Below, in pieces: positions 12,492-24,130 of a stretch of 64,000 nt of DNA. The stretch lies in NCBI RefSeq assembly GCF_030272615.1, contig NW_026728904.1, positions 436,001-500,000 on the forward strand, in the 5' to 3' direction. The position numbers were made by a program, and so were the translations under genes. The stretch comes from Cryptomeria japonica. Lineage: Eukaryota; Streptophyta; Pinopsida; Cupressales; Cupressaceae. The notes beneath the pieces were generated by a model. That model ran no database searches. It was not told the origin of the DNA and saw nothing but the letters and a program-made list of their open reading frames with translations. Each line of letters starts with the position of its first letter. Position 1 is the stretch's first letter.

Positions 12492-13300
12492 TGTTCGATG
12501 CAATGACAGTGCCAAAGACACTAAGAGTGGGGGGGGGGGTGAATCAGTGTCTAACCGGTTAATGGAATATTTGAACTTATTGATAACTTTGCAACTTAAA
12601 TTAATGTACCGGTAAACAAGAAATAATGCAGTAAAGAGAAATAACAGAGACAACATAAATGCACACCATAACACAAACTATTTAGGCGAGGAAACCCAGT
12701 GTGGAAAAAAACTCAATGGGATTTGTTACCCACAATATTTACTCACTGGCCAATATGAATAAATATTACTTACAACAGGGGCCTGCACATGCAGGAAGGC
12801 CAACATCCTAGAGCTCATTGCTCAATAGAAGAGTTTCACTGACTACAAAGTGGATAACTAAATCTAATACAATGTACTACTCAAAATAGCATCTCTAATG
12901 CTTGGTTCAGTACCGGTTTAAGCTCAGTCAGATACCTTAACCAAAAACCTTTCGTTGTCTTTACATTTACCAATAATAACAATCACCTATCCTTCTATAC
13001 TCAAAATGATCTATAAGATCTCATACATATATGAGTCTTTACAACACATTATGTCGGCTTACAAATAAATAATTACATTTACAATACAATTCATATAAAT
13101 AAAACTTTGTCTCATGTCAGCTTGAGAGCAGGTATACTTCATTGCCAGTGTAATCTGGATGCCAGTGAATATGCTTGTCGGTGTCGGTGTCTGCCGATGA
13201 TGATGCCTGCGATGTCGGTTCCTATGTAGAAACCTGTTACTGGTTGGTTGCCGTCAATGACAACATCAACCATATTCTCATAGAGTGTAGAATGCCAACA
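12492..13300 (-). repeat. left LTR (3' LTR of the minus-strand element)
   Basis: Begins 'tgttcgatgcaatgac' and ends 'gaatgccaaca' on the plus strand, matching the right LTR nearly end to end. It has a run of ten Gs near 12530 inside the motif 'gagtggggg...gtgaatca'. The conserved 'ggaaaccca...ggaaaaa' core lies at 12687-12720. Confidence 0.88.
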
Positions 13301-16300
13301 ATCTCCCCCTTTGGCATTGATGGCAAAACTCATGAGAAAAATCCAAAACTGTTATCCAAAAATTAAGTCCAAAATATGATCCCAAAAAGAGTGTGCTCTC
13401 CTTGAGCAAGTGATCTCCTCTATGCATTATTTTTCTCCAATACTACCCCCCCTTTGACATCAATGACAAAGGATGTCAAAAAAAATCAAAGAATACAACA
13501 ATGCTACCTCATAGCCTGTAACTGGTTCTGTACAAGTTGAAAAATTTCTGCTAAAATTAGATTCAGGCTCTACATGAATTTGTTATTGTTAGAAAGAATG
13601 GTTTCTATTTGCTGGATCATGTCGGTCAGATAGTGCATCCGTTGCTCTGGTGACTATTCTCCTTGAATTGTTGCCTTTGATAGCTCAACCCATTGAGTGA
13701 TAAGACTGTCCAATCTTGGACCAAGTTTTCTTTTCAGTTCCCGAGCCTTAAACCTTATTCTTGCTTTCTCTTTCTCAAGTTTTTTTAACTTCTCCTCAAA
13801 AACTGCCATTTCTTGTTAAAAAACTGAGATTAGTCCCACATAACCTATCATATTATCCGCAATGTCATCTATCTCCTTTTGTGTCTTCTTAATTTCCTCA
13901 TCAATATCTTCGCTCAGGTGGTGAGGCTTGGAAGCTTCTCTATACAACTCCTTATATTCCAAAATTGTTGAGTTAAGTACCGATAATAGTGAATCCATGT
14001 GTTCAGTACAGTCTTTGATGGTTTTCTCAAAGAATTCAACTTTCTCTTTATCTACTCTTTCCTTTACAGTATCCTCATTCACCTTATCTATAGTTAGAAC
14101 ATTTTCAGAAATAAATTTGGACAATGTGTCCAATTTACCTAATGAATCCTCAATGTGATCTATCTTACAAGTTGGTGCAATCATCTTCAAAATAGGTAAT
14201 GTGTCATCAACAGTGTGTGCCGATGACTCAGAGATCTCACTGATCTTAGCATCATCTGCCTTAACCTCTGTAGTCTCTTTATCCACAACAATGTTAATAT
14301 CTTGTGTATCTACATTCATGGTGAAAAGAATTTCAGAATCAGGGTTAGTGTCATCATGTGTAACTTCTTCAGTTTCCTTATCTGGTTGATTGTCTGTATG
14401 TACCGGTGTATCTGAAGTTACTGGTGGAGTATCCTATGTTGGTGGAGGAATGTTATCTATGACCTTTATAACAGGTATACTACCAATTTTTCTTTTCCCT
14501 TTGTCCTTTTGGTATACCTTAGCAAAATATTTATCTATTTTCTGTCTCTCCCTTTCCTCTTTCTTTTCTTTTTCAACAAAGAATATGTCCCATTTGTCTG
14601 CAGTTTCATCAACAATTTCTTTCACTCTCCCAACTATTAGGCTAACCTACCGGTGTCCACTTATAAAAACTGAGCAGTTTGCTTCAGAAATTAGTTCATC
14701 AATTTCCTCTTTAGAACTTATAGGATGTACTGCCAATAATGCTTCAACTTTTAACTTTTTGTCTAATTCAATTACTGACATTGTCTTAGCTTCTAACCTT
14801 AAATACAAGTCATTTGGTAGATCATCTACAACTTCAATCAAAACCTTCTTATAGATGTCTAAATGCAAAATAATACTAGCCTCTATTGTGTCCTTGTCAG
14901 AATCTTTGAATGAATGATACAATTTATTTACATTGCAAAGATTACCATCTTGTGTTATCTCATTTACCAGTTCCTTCGATGTAAGGGTATCTGGTGTCTT
15001 AGTTTGTTGTTTCTTCTTTGGTGTTAGCTTCTTCTTAGGCTCCCTTACAACCTACTTCTTTTTCCTTAATGTCCTTTCCTTTTTAGGTGAAGGAGAAGGT
15101 ATCGGTGAGGGTTTTCTCTTCTTCCTCTCTACTCTTTTGAACTCAGCTACTTTTCCACTATTTGTATCCGACGAAGTGACAACCGGTGAAACATGAGCTT
15201 CCAGTTTCAATACTTCCAGTTCACGAGAAGATATACCACTCAAGTTCATTACATTTTCCTTAACTTCCTTAGCCATCTTGGATGCATCTCTGATAAACTT
15301 ATCTCTCCCTTTTCTCTACTTCTGCATCGAAAGAGCACTCTCAATGGTCTTAGCATTACCAAAAATTTCTTCAGATGGTTCTTTAGGTACATCAAGAAGT
15401 GTCTTAGCATATGCTTCAAGAATATTCAGGTCAACTTCATAACCCATTTCTATTATCCAAATAGTTCTAGGAGTAACAACTTCCATCCATGTTTCATCTC
15501 GTTTGATTACAAAGCATATTTTCTTATCATACTTATCTACTCTGCTCTGTGGTAACCTTTCTATAGCTCTCATCTTAGTTTGGAAGTTTTTGAAGTAGTC
15601 TTCTATAATGTTGTCACTATTAGAGCCCATACTAGTGATAGCTTCCATGATTTTCTTTCCTACCAGGATTTCATAACCAAAGTCCTTATGACCAATGTCG
15701 GGTATCTCATTGGTGAAATAAAGCATCAAACACACAAGTAGGTTGCCAAAACAAAATGTCCCCTTCTTGTCACCCTTTATCTTCTTCAGGTTATCAATCA
15801 GCTCATCCTTAAGCCATTCACAGATATCAATCCTAGCATTATTCTCGACCATCTCATATGCACTATGAATACATAAGCTGGAAATAGAGTTTAATCTATT
15901 TGTATGAGTGACTCTATAGCCAAGTACCATGTTCACATATCTCACATTTGCATCAGCAATGTCATTAACCCTACAAAATCTATTGTCAGATGTAGCTCCA
16001 GTTAAATCCATAACACCCTTGTTAGGTATCTTCTTAGTTTTGTTGGGCCTACTACCTGTAAACCAATAACTGCCTTGATTGCTTCCTTTGAGATTTTAAA
16101 AATTGAATCAAGCAATATAAACTCTCCATGAACTCTTCTTAGTACAAGACGAACTACATCCTTAAAAAATTTAGGTATGTTCAATATTTCAACAAATCCT
16201 AGGTCTCCTACAATCTTGTGCTCCGATTCAACCAAACCTTGTTCATCAGTAATAACATCATTGTACATGTTTTTCAAATCATCAGTCCCTAAATTTTCTA

Positions 16301-16541
16301 TGTTGCAGTGAATGTAGATTCTAGGGTCTTTGGCAAAAGCCACTCCCTTCGGAATTTTTGAAAAAGATCCAATAGAATCATCTTTCTTGGAAAGTTCAGG
16401 GATGACATTAAACAGGGGCCTAGGGTGCTTAATGTTTTCTACCACAGTCGGGTTTGCAATAAACTCAAGTGCAGATGATGAAGATGTCATTTCGAAAGAT
16501 AAATACCTCTTGCTTGGAATCCTTGAATGCCTAAAAAACAC
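13301..16541 (-). pseudogene. long ORF of unknown function carried by the LTR element
   Basis: From 16541 down to about 13800 the minus strand reads as one protein of some 900 residues, broken by one frameshift near 16,010 and a few stops; the later pieces (16011, 15276, 14922, 14625, 14319) stay in one frame. The N-terminal part has ordered features such as 'GFVEILNIPKFF', 'EFILLDSIFKISKEAIKAV' and 'FCFGNLLVCLMLYFTNE', a globular domain of a kind I associate with plant transposon-borne proteins of unknown function. The middle is Lys-rich and basic ('RKKRKPSPIPSPSPKK'), and the C-terminal third is acidic with coiled-coil character. No retroviral enzyme motif is present. It lies downstream of gag in the sense direction. 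Function unknown. Confidence 0.6.
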
Positions 16542-16959
16542 TTTTGCTGATTTGCCTTTGGATGCCTTTGCTCAATTTCGTGCTCTTTGAATACTTGGAT
16601 ACTTAGTGGATTGAAATGAAGGTTTTACGGTGCTTTATAACCAAAATATTCTTCAGAAACTGCATTAAATGCTTGTCGGTTAAGTGAAATCTTAACATAT
16701 CTATCGGTAAAGAAGAAATGTGTCTTCTTACCCTCAACCAAGGGTAGAATGCAGGATTTTCAACTTGCTATCATACACCCTAAGGATTATTCCTTAGTTA
16801 GATGAAGAATCTCCTACCAGTGGAGGGTTACTCTGTTCTACTGGTGCAGAGACAGATTCATCAACTCTGATCTCTTTTCTTAATCCATTGTTTTGAAATT
16901 TCTTGCTTTATTTCATTTACCTTTTCTTTTCCCTTATCATTAGATCCTTTATTGTTCAT

Positions 16960-17935
16960 AGGTATAGTCTTTCTTCTACAAATTTTTTCAATATGTTGAA
17001 TCTTATTACATGCATAAAAATTACGTTATTACTCTGAATAGCTTTTCCATATCCTTGACCGGTTTGTGTTCTGCATTGATTAGATAAATATCCAAATCTA
17101 CCACAAACATAGCATTTCACATTCATTGTGCAATTTTTTGAATTGTGACCAAATTTATTGTACTTGGAACATTGATCGGTGGGAAAGTTTGTATTCTAAT
17201 TATTTCTAAATCTGCACTGATTTTCTCTATGACCAAATTTATTGCAATTGAAATATTTCCCATTAAATTTATAAGCATTAGGTTGTCTTACCAGTTTATT
17301 GTGATCTTGATTATTTGCAGTCCCAGAACTTTCTCCATGTTCAAATCCAAGTCCAATTCTATCTCCATCAGGTTTTTGTCTTTTCAGCATGTCATCAAGT
17401 CTTTCCGAACTTTTCTTGAATTTGTCTTTGTGTTCATATGCAGTGATCAACTCATTTTCTAGAATGCCAATTTATCTCCTAAGATTCTCTTTATCATGTT
17501 GCATGTGAATCGGATTTGTCTTTAGCATATCATTCTCATGACAAAGTCTCAAATTTTCATTTGCTCCATCATTAAGTCTCCTAGTCAAGTCTTCTTCATT
17601 CTTCTTTATGTCTTCAATATCCTTACACAACCTCATGGTTAAATCTTACATTTCATTCCTCATGTTAGTGTTCTCTAGCCTCAACTTATTTGCAATATCA
17701 CTAAGAGTTTCCTTTTCATCATCATGTTTCTGCATTTGCTCATGAAGTTCCTTCCTCTTGTTTTGTGCTATAACCAAGTTCTCTTGAAGTCCTTTAATGA
17801 ATTCCTTAGCAGTCCTCAAATCATCTTCAAGTTTGATATTCTTCAATTTTTCTACATCAAAATATTTAAGAGCTCCTTCCAACTATTTTCTCAAACTCTC
17901 CATCAGTACCGGTTTCAAAATCTTCCTTAAGCTGT
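16960..17935 (-). pseudogene. gag with three zinc knuckles, each damaged
   Basis: Between the primer site and the long extra ORF the minus strand encodes a coiled-coil-rich segment (17882-17646, 'LEDDLRTAKEFIKGLQENL') and a series of CCHC knuckles. The first reads YFNCNKFGHRENQC (Cys replaced by Tyr), the second CSKYNKFGHNSKNC (second Cys replaced by Tyr) and the third CYVCGRFGYLSNQC (His replaced by Tyr). All three substitutions are single transitions. The role in the family is RNA packaging in the virus-like particle; this copy cannot bind zinc normally. Confidence 0.65.
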
Positions 17936-17961
17936 TAGGCTTTTGCAAATAGAGGACAAGA

Positions 17962-17972
17962 CTCTGATACCA
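17962..17972 (-). other. primer binding site, initiator-Met tRNA type
   Basis: The minus strand reads TGGTATCAGAG, two bases downstream of the LTR end. The next base is T instead of the C of the canonical 12-mer. This fixes the element's orientation. Confidence 0.85.
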
Positions 17973-17974
17973 AT

Positions 17975-18756
17975 TGTTAGATGCAATGAAAATCCCAAAG
18001 ACACTGAGAGGGGGGGTGAATCAGTGTCTAACCAGTTAATGGAATATTTGAACTTATTTATAACTTTGGAACTTAAATTAATGTACTGGTAAAAAAGAAA
18101 TAATGCAGTAAAGAGAAATAACACAGACAACATAAATGCACACCATAACACAAAATATTTTGGCGATGAAACCCAATGTGGGAAAAACCTCGGTGGGATT
18201 TGTGACCCACAATATTTACTCACTGGACAATATGAATAAATATTACTTACAATAGGGGCCTGCACATGCAGGAGGGCCAACAACCTAGATCTCACTTCTT
18301 AATAGAAGAGTCTCACTGACTACAAAATGGATAATTAAATCCAATACAATGTATTGCTCAAAATAGCATCTCTAATGCTTGGTTCAATACTGGTTTAAGC
18401 TCACTTAGATACCTTAACAAAAAAACTTTCGCTGTCTTTACATGTACCAATAATAATAAGCACCTATCCTTCTATATTCAAAATGATCTATAAGATCTCA
18501 TACATATATGAGTCTTTACAATACATCATGCTGGCTTACAAATAAATAATTACATTTACAATACAATTCATATAAACAAAAATTTGTCTCATGTCAGCTT
18601 GAGAGCCGATATACTTCATTGTTGGTGTAATCTAGATGCCAGTGAATGTGTCTGCTAGTGTCGGTGCCTGCCGGTGCTTGTGTATAAAATTGTTACTAGT
18701 TGGTTGCCATCAATGACAACATCAACCATATTCTCATAGAGTGTAGAATGCCAACA
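17975..18756 (-). repeat. right LTR (5' LTR of the minus-strand element)
   Basis: Starts 'tgttagatgcaatgaaaat' and ends 'gaatgccaaca', followed by CATAC at 18757-18761. It is slightly shorter than the left LTR and differs from it at scattered, mostly transition, positions. Confidence 0.88.
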
Positions 18757-19441
18757 CATACACTCAAACTTGAAACCAATTATGTTCAAGTACATTCATA
18801 TCTACTTTGGACAAGCAAACCACAATTTCCACACCTCCAACTTTATCGTATGAATCAAATAAGATCATAAGGCCTTCTATGAGCATTAATCAAGGACCTA
18901 CATACACTGGGTCACCCATTCCAAAATGCATTTCTACATATGGGCAACAAGGATTTCAAAAGTCATATAGGCTTTTCTTGATTTATCAGATCCATTTACC
19001 TTTGACTTTAGTTCTTGTAAAAATATTGTATCAAAATGAAACTTCTTTTCTATTCGACTGGACATTATACATTATTGGAGAGTGCTCATCAAATATATTA
19101 TTATATTTATAATGATCAAAACATGGCTGCAGAGGATCTCTTGCATTTAATAAAGATTGGCCATGTACTAGAGGTAGACTACTCTCTCCTCTAATAATTT
19201 TACCCCACAAATTCATAAAAAATGTAGCTGCTTGTCCATCTGCAACATGATGATGAATAGCTAGGTCTATCACCAACCCTCCACAAGTAAATTGAGTAAA
19301 CTACATAAACAAATATTGTTAGTTTTAAAGAATAACTAAAACAATTCTTACAATACCTGCATGATTAAGAGCTCATTGACCACGATGGATGTGGGTGGCA
19401 CCAACTCAAGGAGGAATGAAAAGGGATCGAAGGGCATTGCA
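18757..19441 (-). pseudogene. BAHD acyltransferase pseudogene with internal deletion
   Basis: On the minus strand the last few codons of exon 1 (19441-19355, ending CATGCAG then GT) are followed by a short intron and exon 2. HHHVADG is present near 19250. The copy keeps 'RDPLQPCFDHYKY', 'KSYRL' equivalents and 'FEILV', then jumps to the HFGMG region: a 336-bp piece equal to about 11259-11595 of the intact gene is missing, with AATG shared at the joint (18925-18928). The 3' end stops at the LTR boundary, and exon 1 is cut at 19441, where 'atccttgtggtg' begins. Frameshifts lie upstream of the deletion. Non-functional. Confidence 0.85.
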
Positions 19442-22320
19442 TCCTTGTGGTGATTTTATAAACACAACATCTACAAATGCTAGCCTGGCTAACTAACCAA
19501 CCCAAACAACTATCCTTGTGGTGCTTTTATAAACACAAGCTCCCACAAAACCACCAAGTGGTATTACATCAAACAATGTGCCCAAAACCATGTGACAATA
19601 AAATATAATATTTTTCCTACCTACCCTTGACCCACATTTAATATTGGGTACTTCATCACAATTAAATTCTCCAATATTAAATAAATATAATATAATAATA
19701 TCAATGTGTCAATACAACTCATCAAGTGGTTACAAGAATATTTCAAGGGAATCTCTACATGTTGTATGTCCTCCTAGGTGCAACAATATGATATGATATT
19801 ACAATATAATTCCATGTCCACCTCACACAATAATAAAATAATACATCAATAAAACATTATTATGCAAGTTTTACAACACCATTTTCCCAACAACATTGAT
19901 GTGAACAACATCTTTTATAACAAAAAGGGTTTAAAAATTAATCCCCTTCCAAGTTGGCCAGTCAATAGGAAAATTGGAAGAAATACAATGTTTGATAATA
20001 ATCTTCTAGGCTTCATTGCCAAAAAATGGCATGAATAATCAACTTGTCACAAAGGGCAATACCTTGTTGTTGAGGAGATAGGATTCCAAGACCTCCAAAG
20101 TCACTAGGGCTTCATGTATTTTAATTTTATTGACCTAAAAAATGGAATGGCCGATGTTTTGTGATCTACATGGGTTTTATGTCTTCCTTTCTTACTATGT
20201 GCTTTTTCATCAACTTTGTGTCATACTACATTAAGTATAGGATTCTTTTAGTTTCCCAATGGCCTCAATCAGCCTCAACACAATAGTTTCTACTAGTGTT
20301 GATGCTTTGGTGACTAACAATAATGACCCATGTGAACAAAAGTTCCAAGAAATTTGTGCCCAAAGTGTATCGTGGATCTAAAAATTCCCGTGGGATGCCA
20401 AGTAAGGAAAATCAAGAAGAGATGAGGGTGTGCCAATGGAAAAGTGGATAAGTGTTTCTATGGTTGAACTATCAATAATTTGTTGTTATACTAGTGATAT
20501 GAATTTCTAAGAATTTCTTTTTAGCTTCGTATGAATTAAAGACTACTACAAAGCAATCAGTTGAGAAAAGATGAAAGAAACAAGATGCATACCATTCTCC
20601 AAAAATCCATTTTGGAAGGGCTAAAGAGATGTGGTCCCTCCCCAAAAATGGACGAAAAGGGTATTTTGCTAAAGGTCTCTACTCATAAATTCTAGAGGAG
20701 GATCAATCAGAGAAATTGTAGGAATAAGTCTCCAAGGTTTGGTGTACAAAAAATGTTGAGAGGGAGAGTTCCCTAGTCCAAACATTCATTTTCCTTTAAG
20801 AAACTCTATTTTTGCAATCTTTGCTAGTGAACCAATAAAAAGTATTTCTTTGATTAGAGTGGTAACTTTCCCATACAATTTTGACTAAGCTTTTGGAAAA
20901 AAAATGGGAATGGAAGTGATGAGAAAACCCCTAAAGTTTGTTTTGATCTGGAAATCATGTATTAGAGAATATCTTCAATAGGAAAGATGGGCCAACTTTA
21001 TTTGAAACCCTTGATTTTTGCAAAGATGCCATGTCTTTTCCTACATTAAAACCTTGATTAGAATGTCAAAATCCAAGGCAATCCCACGAGCTCTGAATTA
21101 TGTCTCTTCCTACTTTGAGACCTTGATGAGAGTGTCAAAATGCAAGATGGTCCTATGATCTCTCAAAAAGTTATTATTTCCTTTGTAGGGTTAGGAAGGA
21201 GGAAGAAGGAAAGAACTTGTCAACCCAATGTCTATTATAAATGCCCATTTTGACACATGATGTTGTTTCTTTGGTAATGGAAACCTATTCTCAAGAAAAT
21301 ATTCAAAGTCTAAAGCGTTCGCCCATACCTGGGGCTTCTTCTTCCTTTCCACATTGTTGCATTATAGGTGCTCCTTATTCCTCTCCATAATTATTAAAAG
21401 ATATAATAATGTATTCTTCATCAAAAGTCTACTAATTTTATCTTCGTATCACACAAAATAATCATATAATTGAAACTAAGATAAATTATCCTACTAGGGG
21501 AGACTAGCTCAACCTCGAACATGAAACTATAAGTATATAACAAGCCTTGGATGAAGGGAGAAGAGCTCAACAATTGAACAAAAGAAAACATAACACAATG
21601 GGCCGAAGATTTATGAATTCAGATAAGAAGTGGGAGCCATGCTCAAGCATTGAGTAACCCATAAGATATATTAAATGAATAATATACAAACATAAACCTG
21701 AGAGGAGCCAAATATTGAACATAAAACCACATACAAAACCTAAAAAAGAACCAGCCTTCACATAGTGAGATATATAAAACATGACGAGAGACCTATACAA
21801 GTACCTCAAACAAGTAGGAAGTTAAACTTTTCAAGCATCATCTACTACTTCCAAGACATCATTATCCTTGGGACTGATATGAATAATGTGAGGGACTAAA
21901 TTTTCCTGGCAAGAGTTGTAGCTTCAACAAAGACATAACCGATCAATTTGAATAATTAATATTGACTTGATTCTATTTTTAAAAGACTATTTTGTAATGT
22001 TTATATCTATTGAATCTTGTAATGACTATGGTACCATGATACCCATAGGCATTCTTGTATTTCAAATCTACAATTTATGTATTTTTTAAATATATCAAAA
22101 AAATATTCATTATTTATTTATTTATTTATTTTTCAAAAATATATCTCAATCAATTACATATGAGTTGTTTTATTGAAATTTTGAAATAATACTTATTTGG
22201 AAAATGTGATTTTTTCTAAATATTATTACAAAATATTTAAAAGTAATTGATTTGTCTTATAAATTAAATCCAAAATTGCAAAAATTTTATTATTAACATT
22301 TATTGAGATTTTGTTGATAA
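19442..22320. other. unassigned AT-rich stretch
   Basis: No gene is supported. A segment 'atccttgtggtg' plus 'tttataaacacaa' is repeated at about 19442 and 19514. Long minus-strand translations around 20.1-20.6 kb give fragments without recognisable motifs. I considered a degraded LINE, but no reverse-transcriptase motif is visible. An ATTT microsatellite is at about 22108-22132. Confidence 0.35.
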
Positions 22321-22639
22321 GTTTTTCAACCTGTTATTCAAAATTGCCTTATTCAATCTTTTAACATTTTAACAATCACTTAAAAGTGTTGGTTGACTAA
22401 TCATTAACTTACACATACATAGTGTAAAGACTGATTAATAAAAAAATTAATCTTATCATTTACAAATATTAGAAACCAACTATGAAAAAGCAAAAGTCAA
22501 ATTACAATTCCATATTAGATATCCTATTGAAAATTGGACTTGAGTCTCCATATTGAAAAGTCGATACTTTAACAAATTAAGCATGACCTCCTGAACATTC
22601 AAATAACCTTATTACATAAATTATTTAGAAGACAAATAG

Positions 22640-23160
22640 AATCAAACTTGAAACCAATTTTGTTCAAGTACATTCATATCTGTTTTTGACAAGCAAACCA
22701 TGACTTCTATGCCTCCCTCTTTACCACATGAATCATACAAAATTAAAAGGCCTTCCATGAGCACTAATGAAGGACCTACATACACTGGACCACCCATTCC
22801 AAAATGAAAATGATGGATAGGAAATTTCATCCAACTTACTGGCAATACATCAGTTCTATTATTAAGGCTCGGTGGCCCTAACATTGATTTCCTTATCTTA
22901 AAAAAATCAATCACTGAATGTATAAAATTATCATCAACCTTGGTAACTGACTTATGTATCAACTCTAAAGTAAATTCCAAGGACCCATTTATGATCTTTG
23001 ATGTAATGGATTGAGCAAATGATTCATAGACAACATTACCAAAGTATTCTTCAGGCAAGGGAGGATTCAACCTTCTTCTTCCACCCACGGGAATGATAGC
23101 TTTTGTTTTTACATCCCCATCAAGACCTTGAGCTTTTGTAATACAAGGATTTCAAAAGTA
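22640..23160 (-). pseudogene. BAHD acyltransferase pseudogene, exon 2 part
   Basis: A 148-codon open frame (23088-22642) runs from 'GGRRRLNPPLPEEYFGNVVY' to the C-terminus and has HFGMG followed by GPVYVGPS. Upstream of it the frame continues to 'YTTFEILV' and is then cut by the microsatellite at about 23165. Relative to the intact gene an 18-bp in-frame deletion removes AYIWKC. The HxxxD half and exon 1 are missing, so the copy cannot encode an enzyme. Its 3' flank is also found, inverted, next to the copy at 26 kb. Confidence 0.85.
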
Positions 23161-23164
23161 GTAT

Positions 23165-23362
23165 ATGATTTTTTGTAACACATACTTACATACATACATA
23201 CATACATACATATACATACATACATATATATGCATACATACATACATATATACATATACATACATACATACGTACACATATATACATATATACATACATA
23301 CATACATATAGATACATACATATACATATATATGTATATATATATATGTATATATACATATG

Positions 23363-23398
<36 letters not shown>

Positions 23399-23548
23399 TA
23401 TATATAGATACATACATATACATACATACGTACACATATATACATATATACATACATACATACATATAGATACATACATATACATATATATGTATATATA
23501 TATATGTATATATACATATGTATATATATATATATGTATATATACATA

Positions 23549-23640
<92 letters not shown>

Positions 23641-23702
23641 TACATACATATACATACATACATACATATATATATATATATATCTATGTATGTATGTATA
23701 TG

Positions 23703-23756
<54 letters not shown>

Positions 23757-23766
23757 TGTGTGTGTG

Positions 23767-23846
<80 letters not shown>

Positions 23847-23859
23847 CACACACACACAG

Positions 23860-23936
<77 letters not shown>

Positions 23937-23951
23937 CACACACACACAGAC

Positions 23952-24000
<49 letters not shown>

Positions 24001-24057
24001 CATATATATACATATATATATATACATATACATATATATACATATATATATATATAC

Positions 24058-24123
<66 letters not shown>

Positions 24124-24130
24124 ATATAAT
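23165..24130. repeat. TA/TACA/CA compound microsatellite
   Basis: About 950 bp of (TA)n, (TACA)n and (CA)n, with larger units such as 'gatacatacatatacatata' repeated. Two inverted segments, 'gtctgtgtgtgtgtacatac' near 23755 and its complement near 23838, flank a long (TA) run and could extrude as a hairpin. Tyr/Ile-rich open frames across it on both strands are artefacts of the repeat. The array abuts the BAHD copy on its left. Confidence 0.95.

Larger units (their letters stand above)
12492..18756 (-). mobile_element. non-autonomous LTR retrotransposon with a long extra ORF
   Basis: LTRs lie at 12492-13300 and 17975-18756. Both have TG...CA ends and both outer flanks read CATAC. On the minus strand the primer site TGGTATCAGAG (initiator-Met tRNA type) follows the right LTR at 17972-17962, and a purine tract AAAGGGGGAGAT precedes the left LTR, so transcription runs leftward. 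The interior has a zinc-knuckle gag near the primer site and then a long frame without similarity to protease, integrase, reverse transcriptase or RNase H. It would have needed proteins from a related autonomous element. The LTRs share a conserved core with the copia element at 29.9-37.2 kb. Confidence 0.85.

Noticed and set aside
19990-21400. Possible LINE or host gene in minus-strand translations
   Set aside because: No reverse-transcriptase, endonuclease or other motif could be placed, and stops are frequent.
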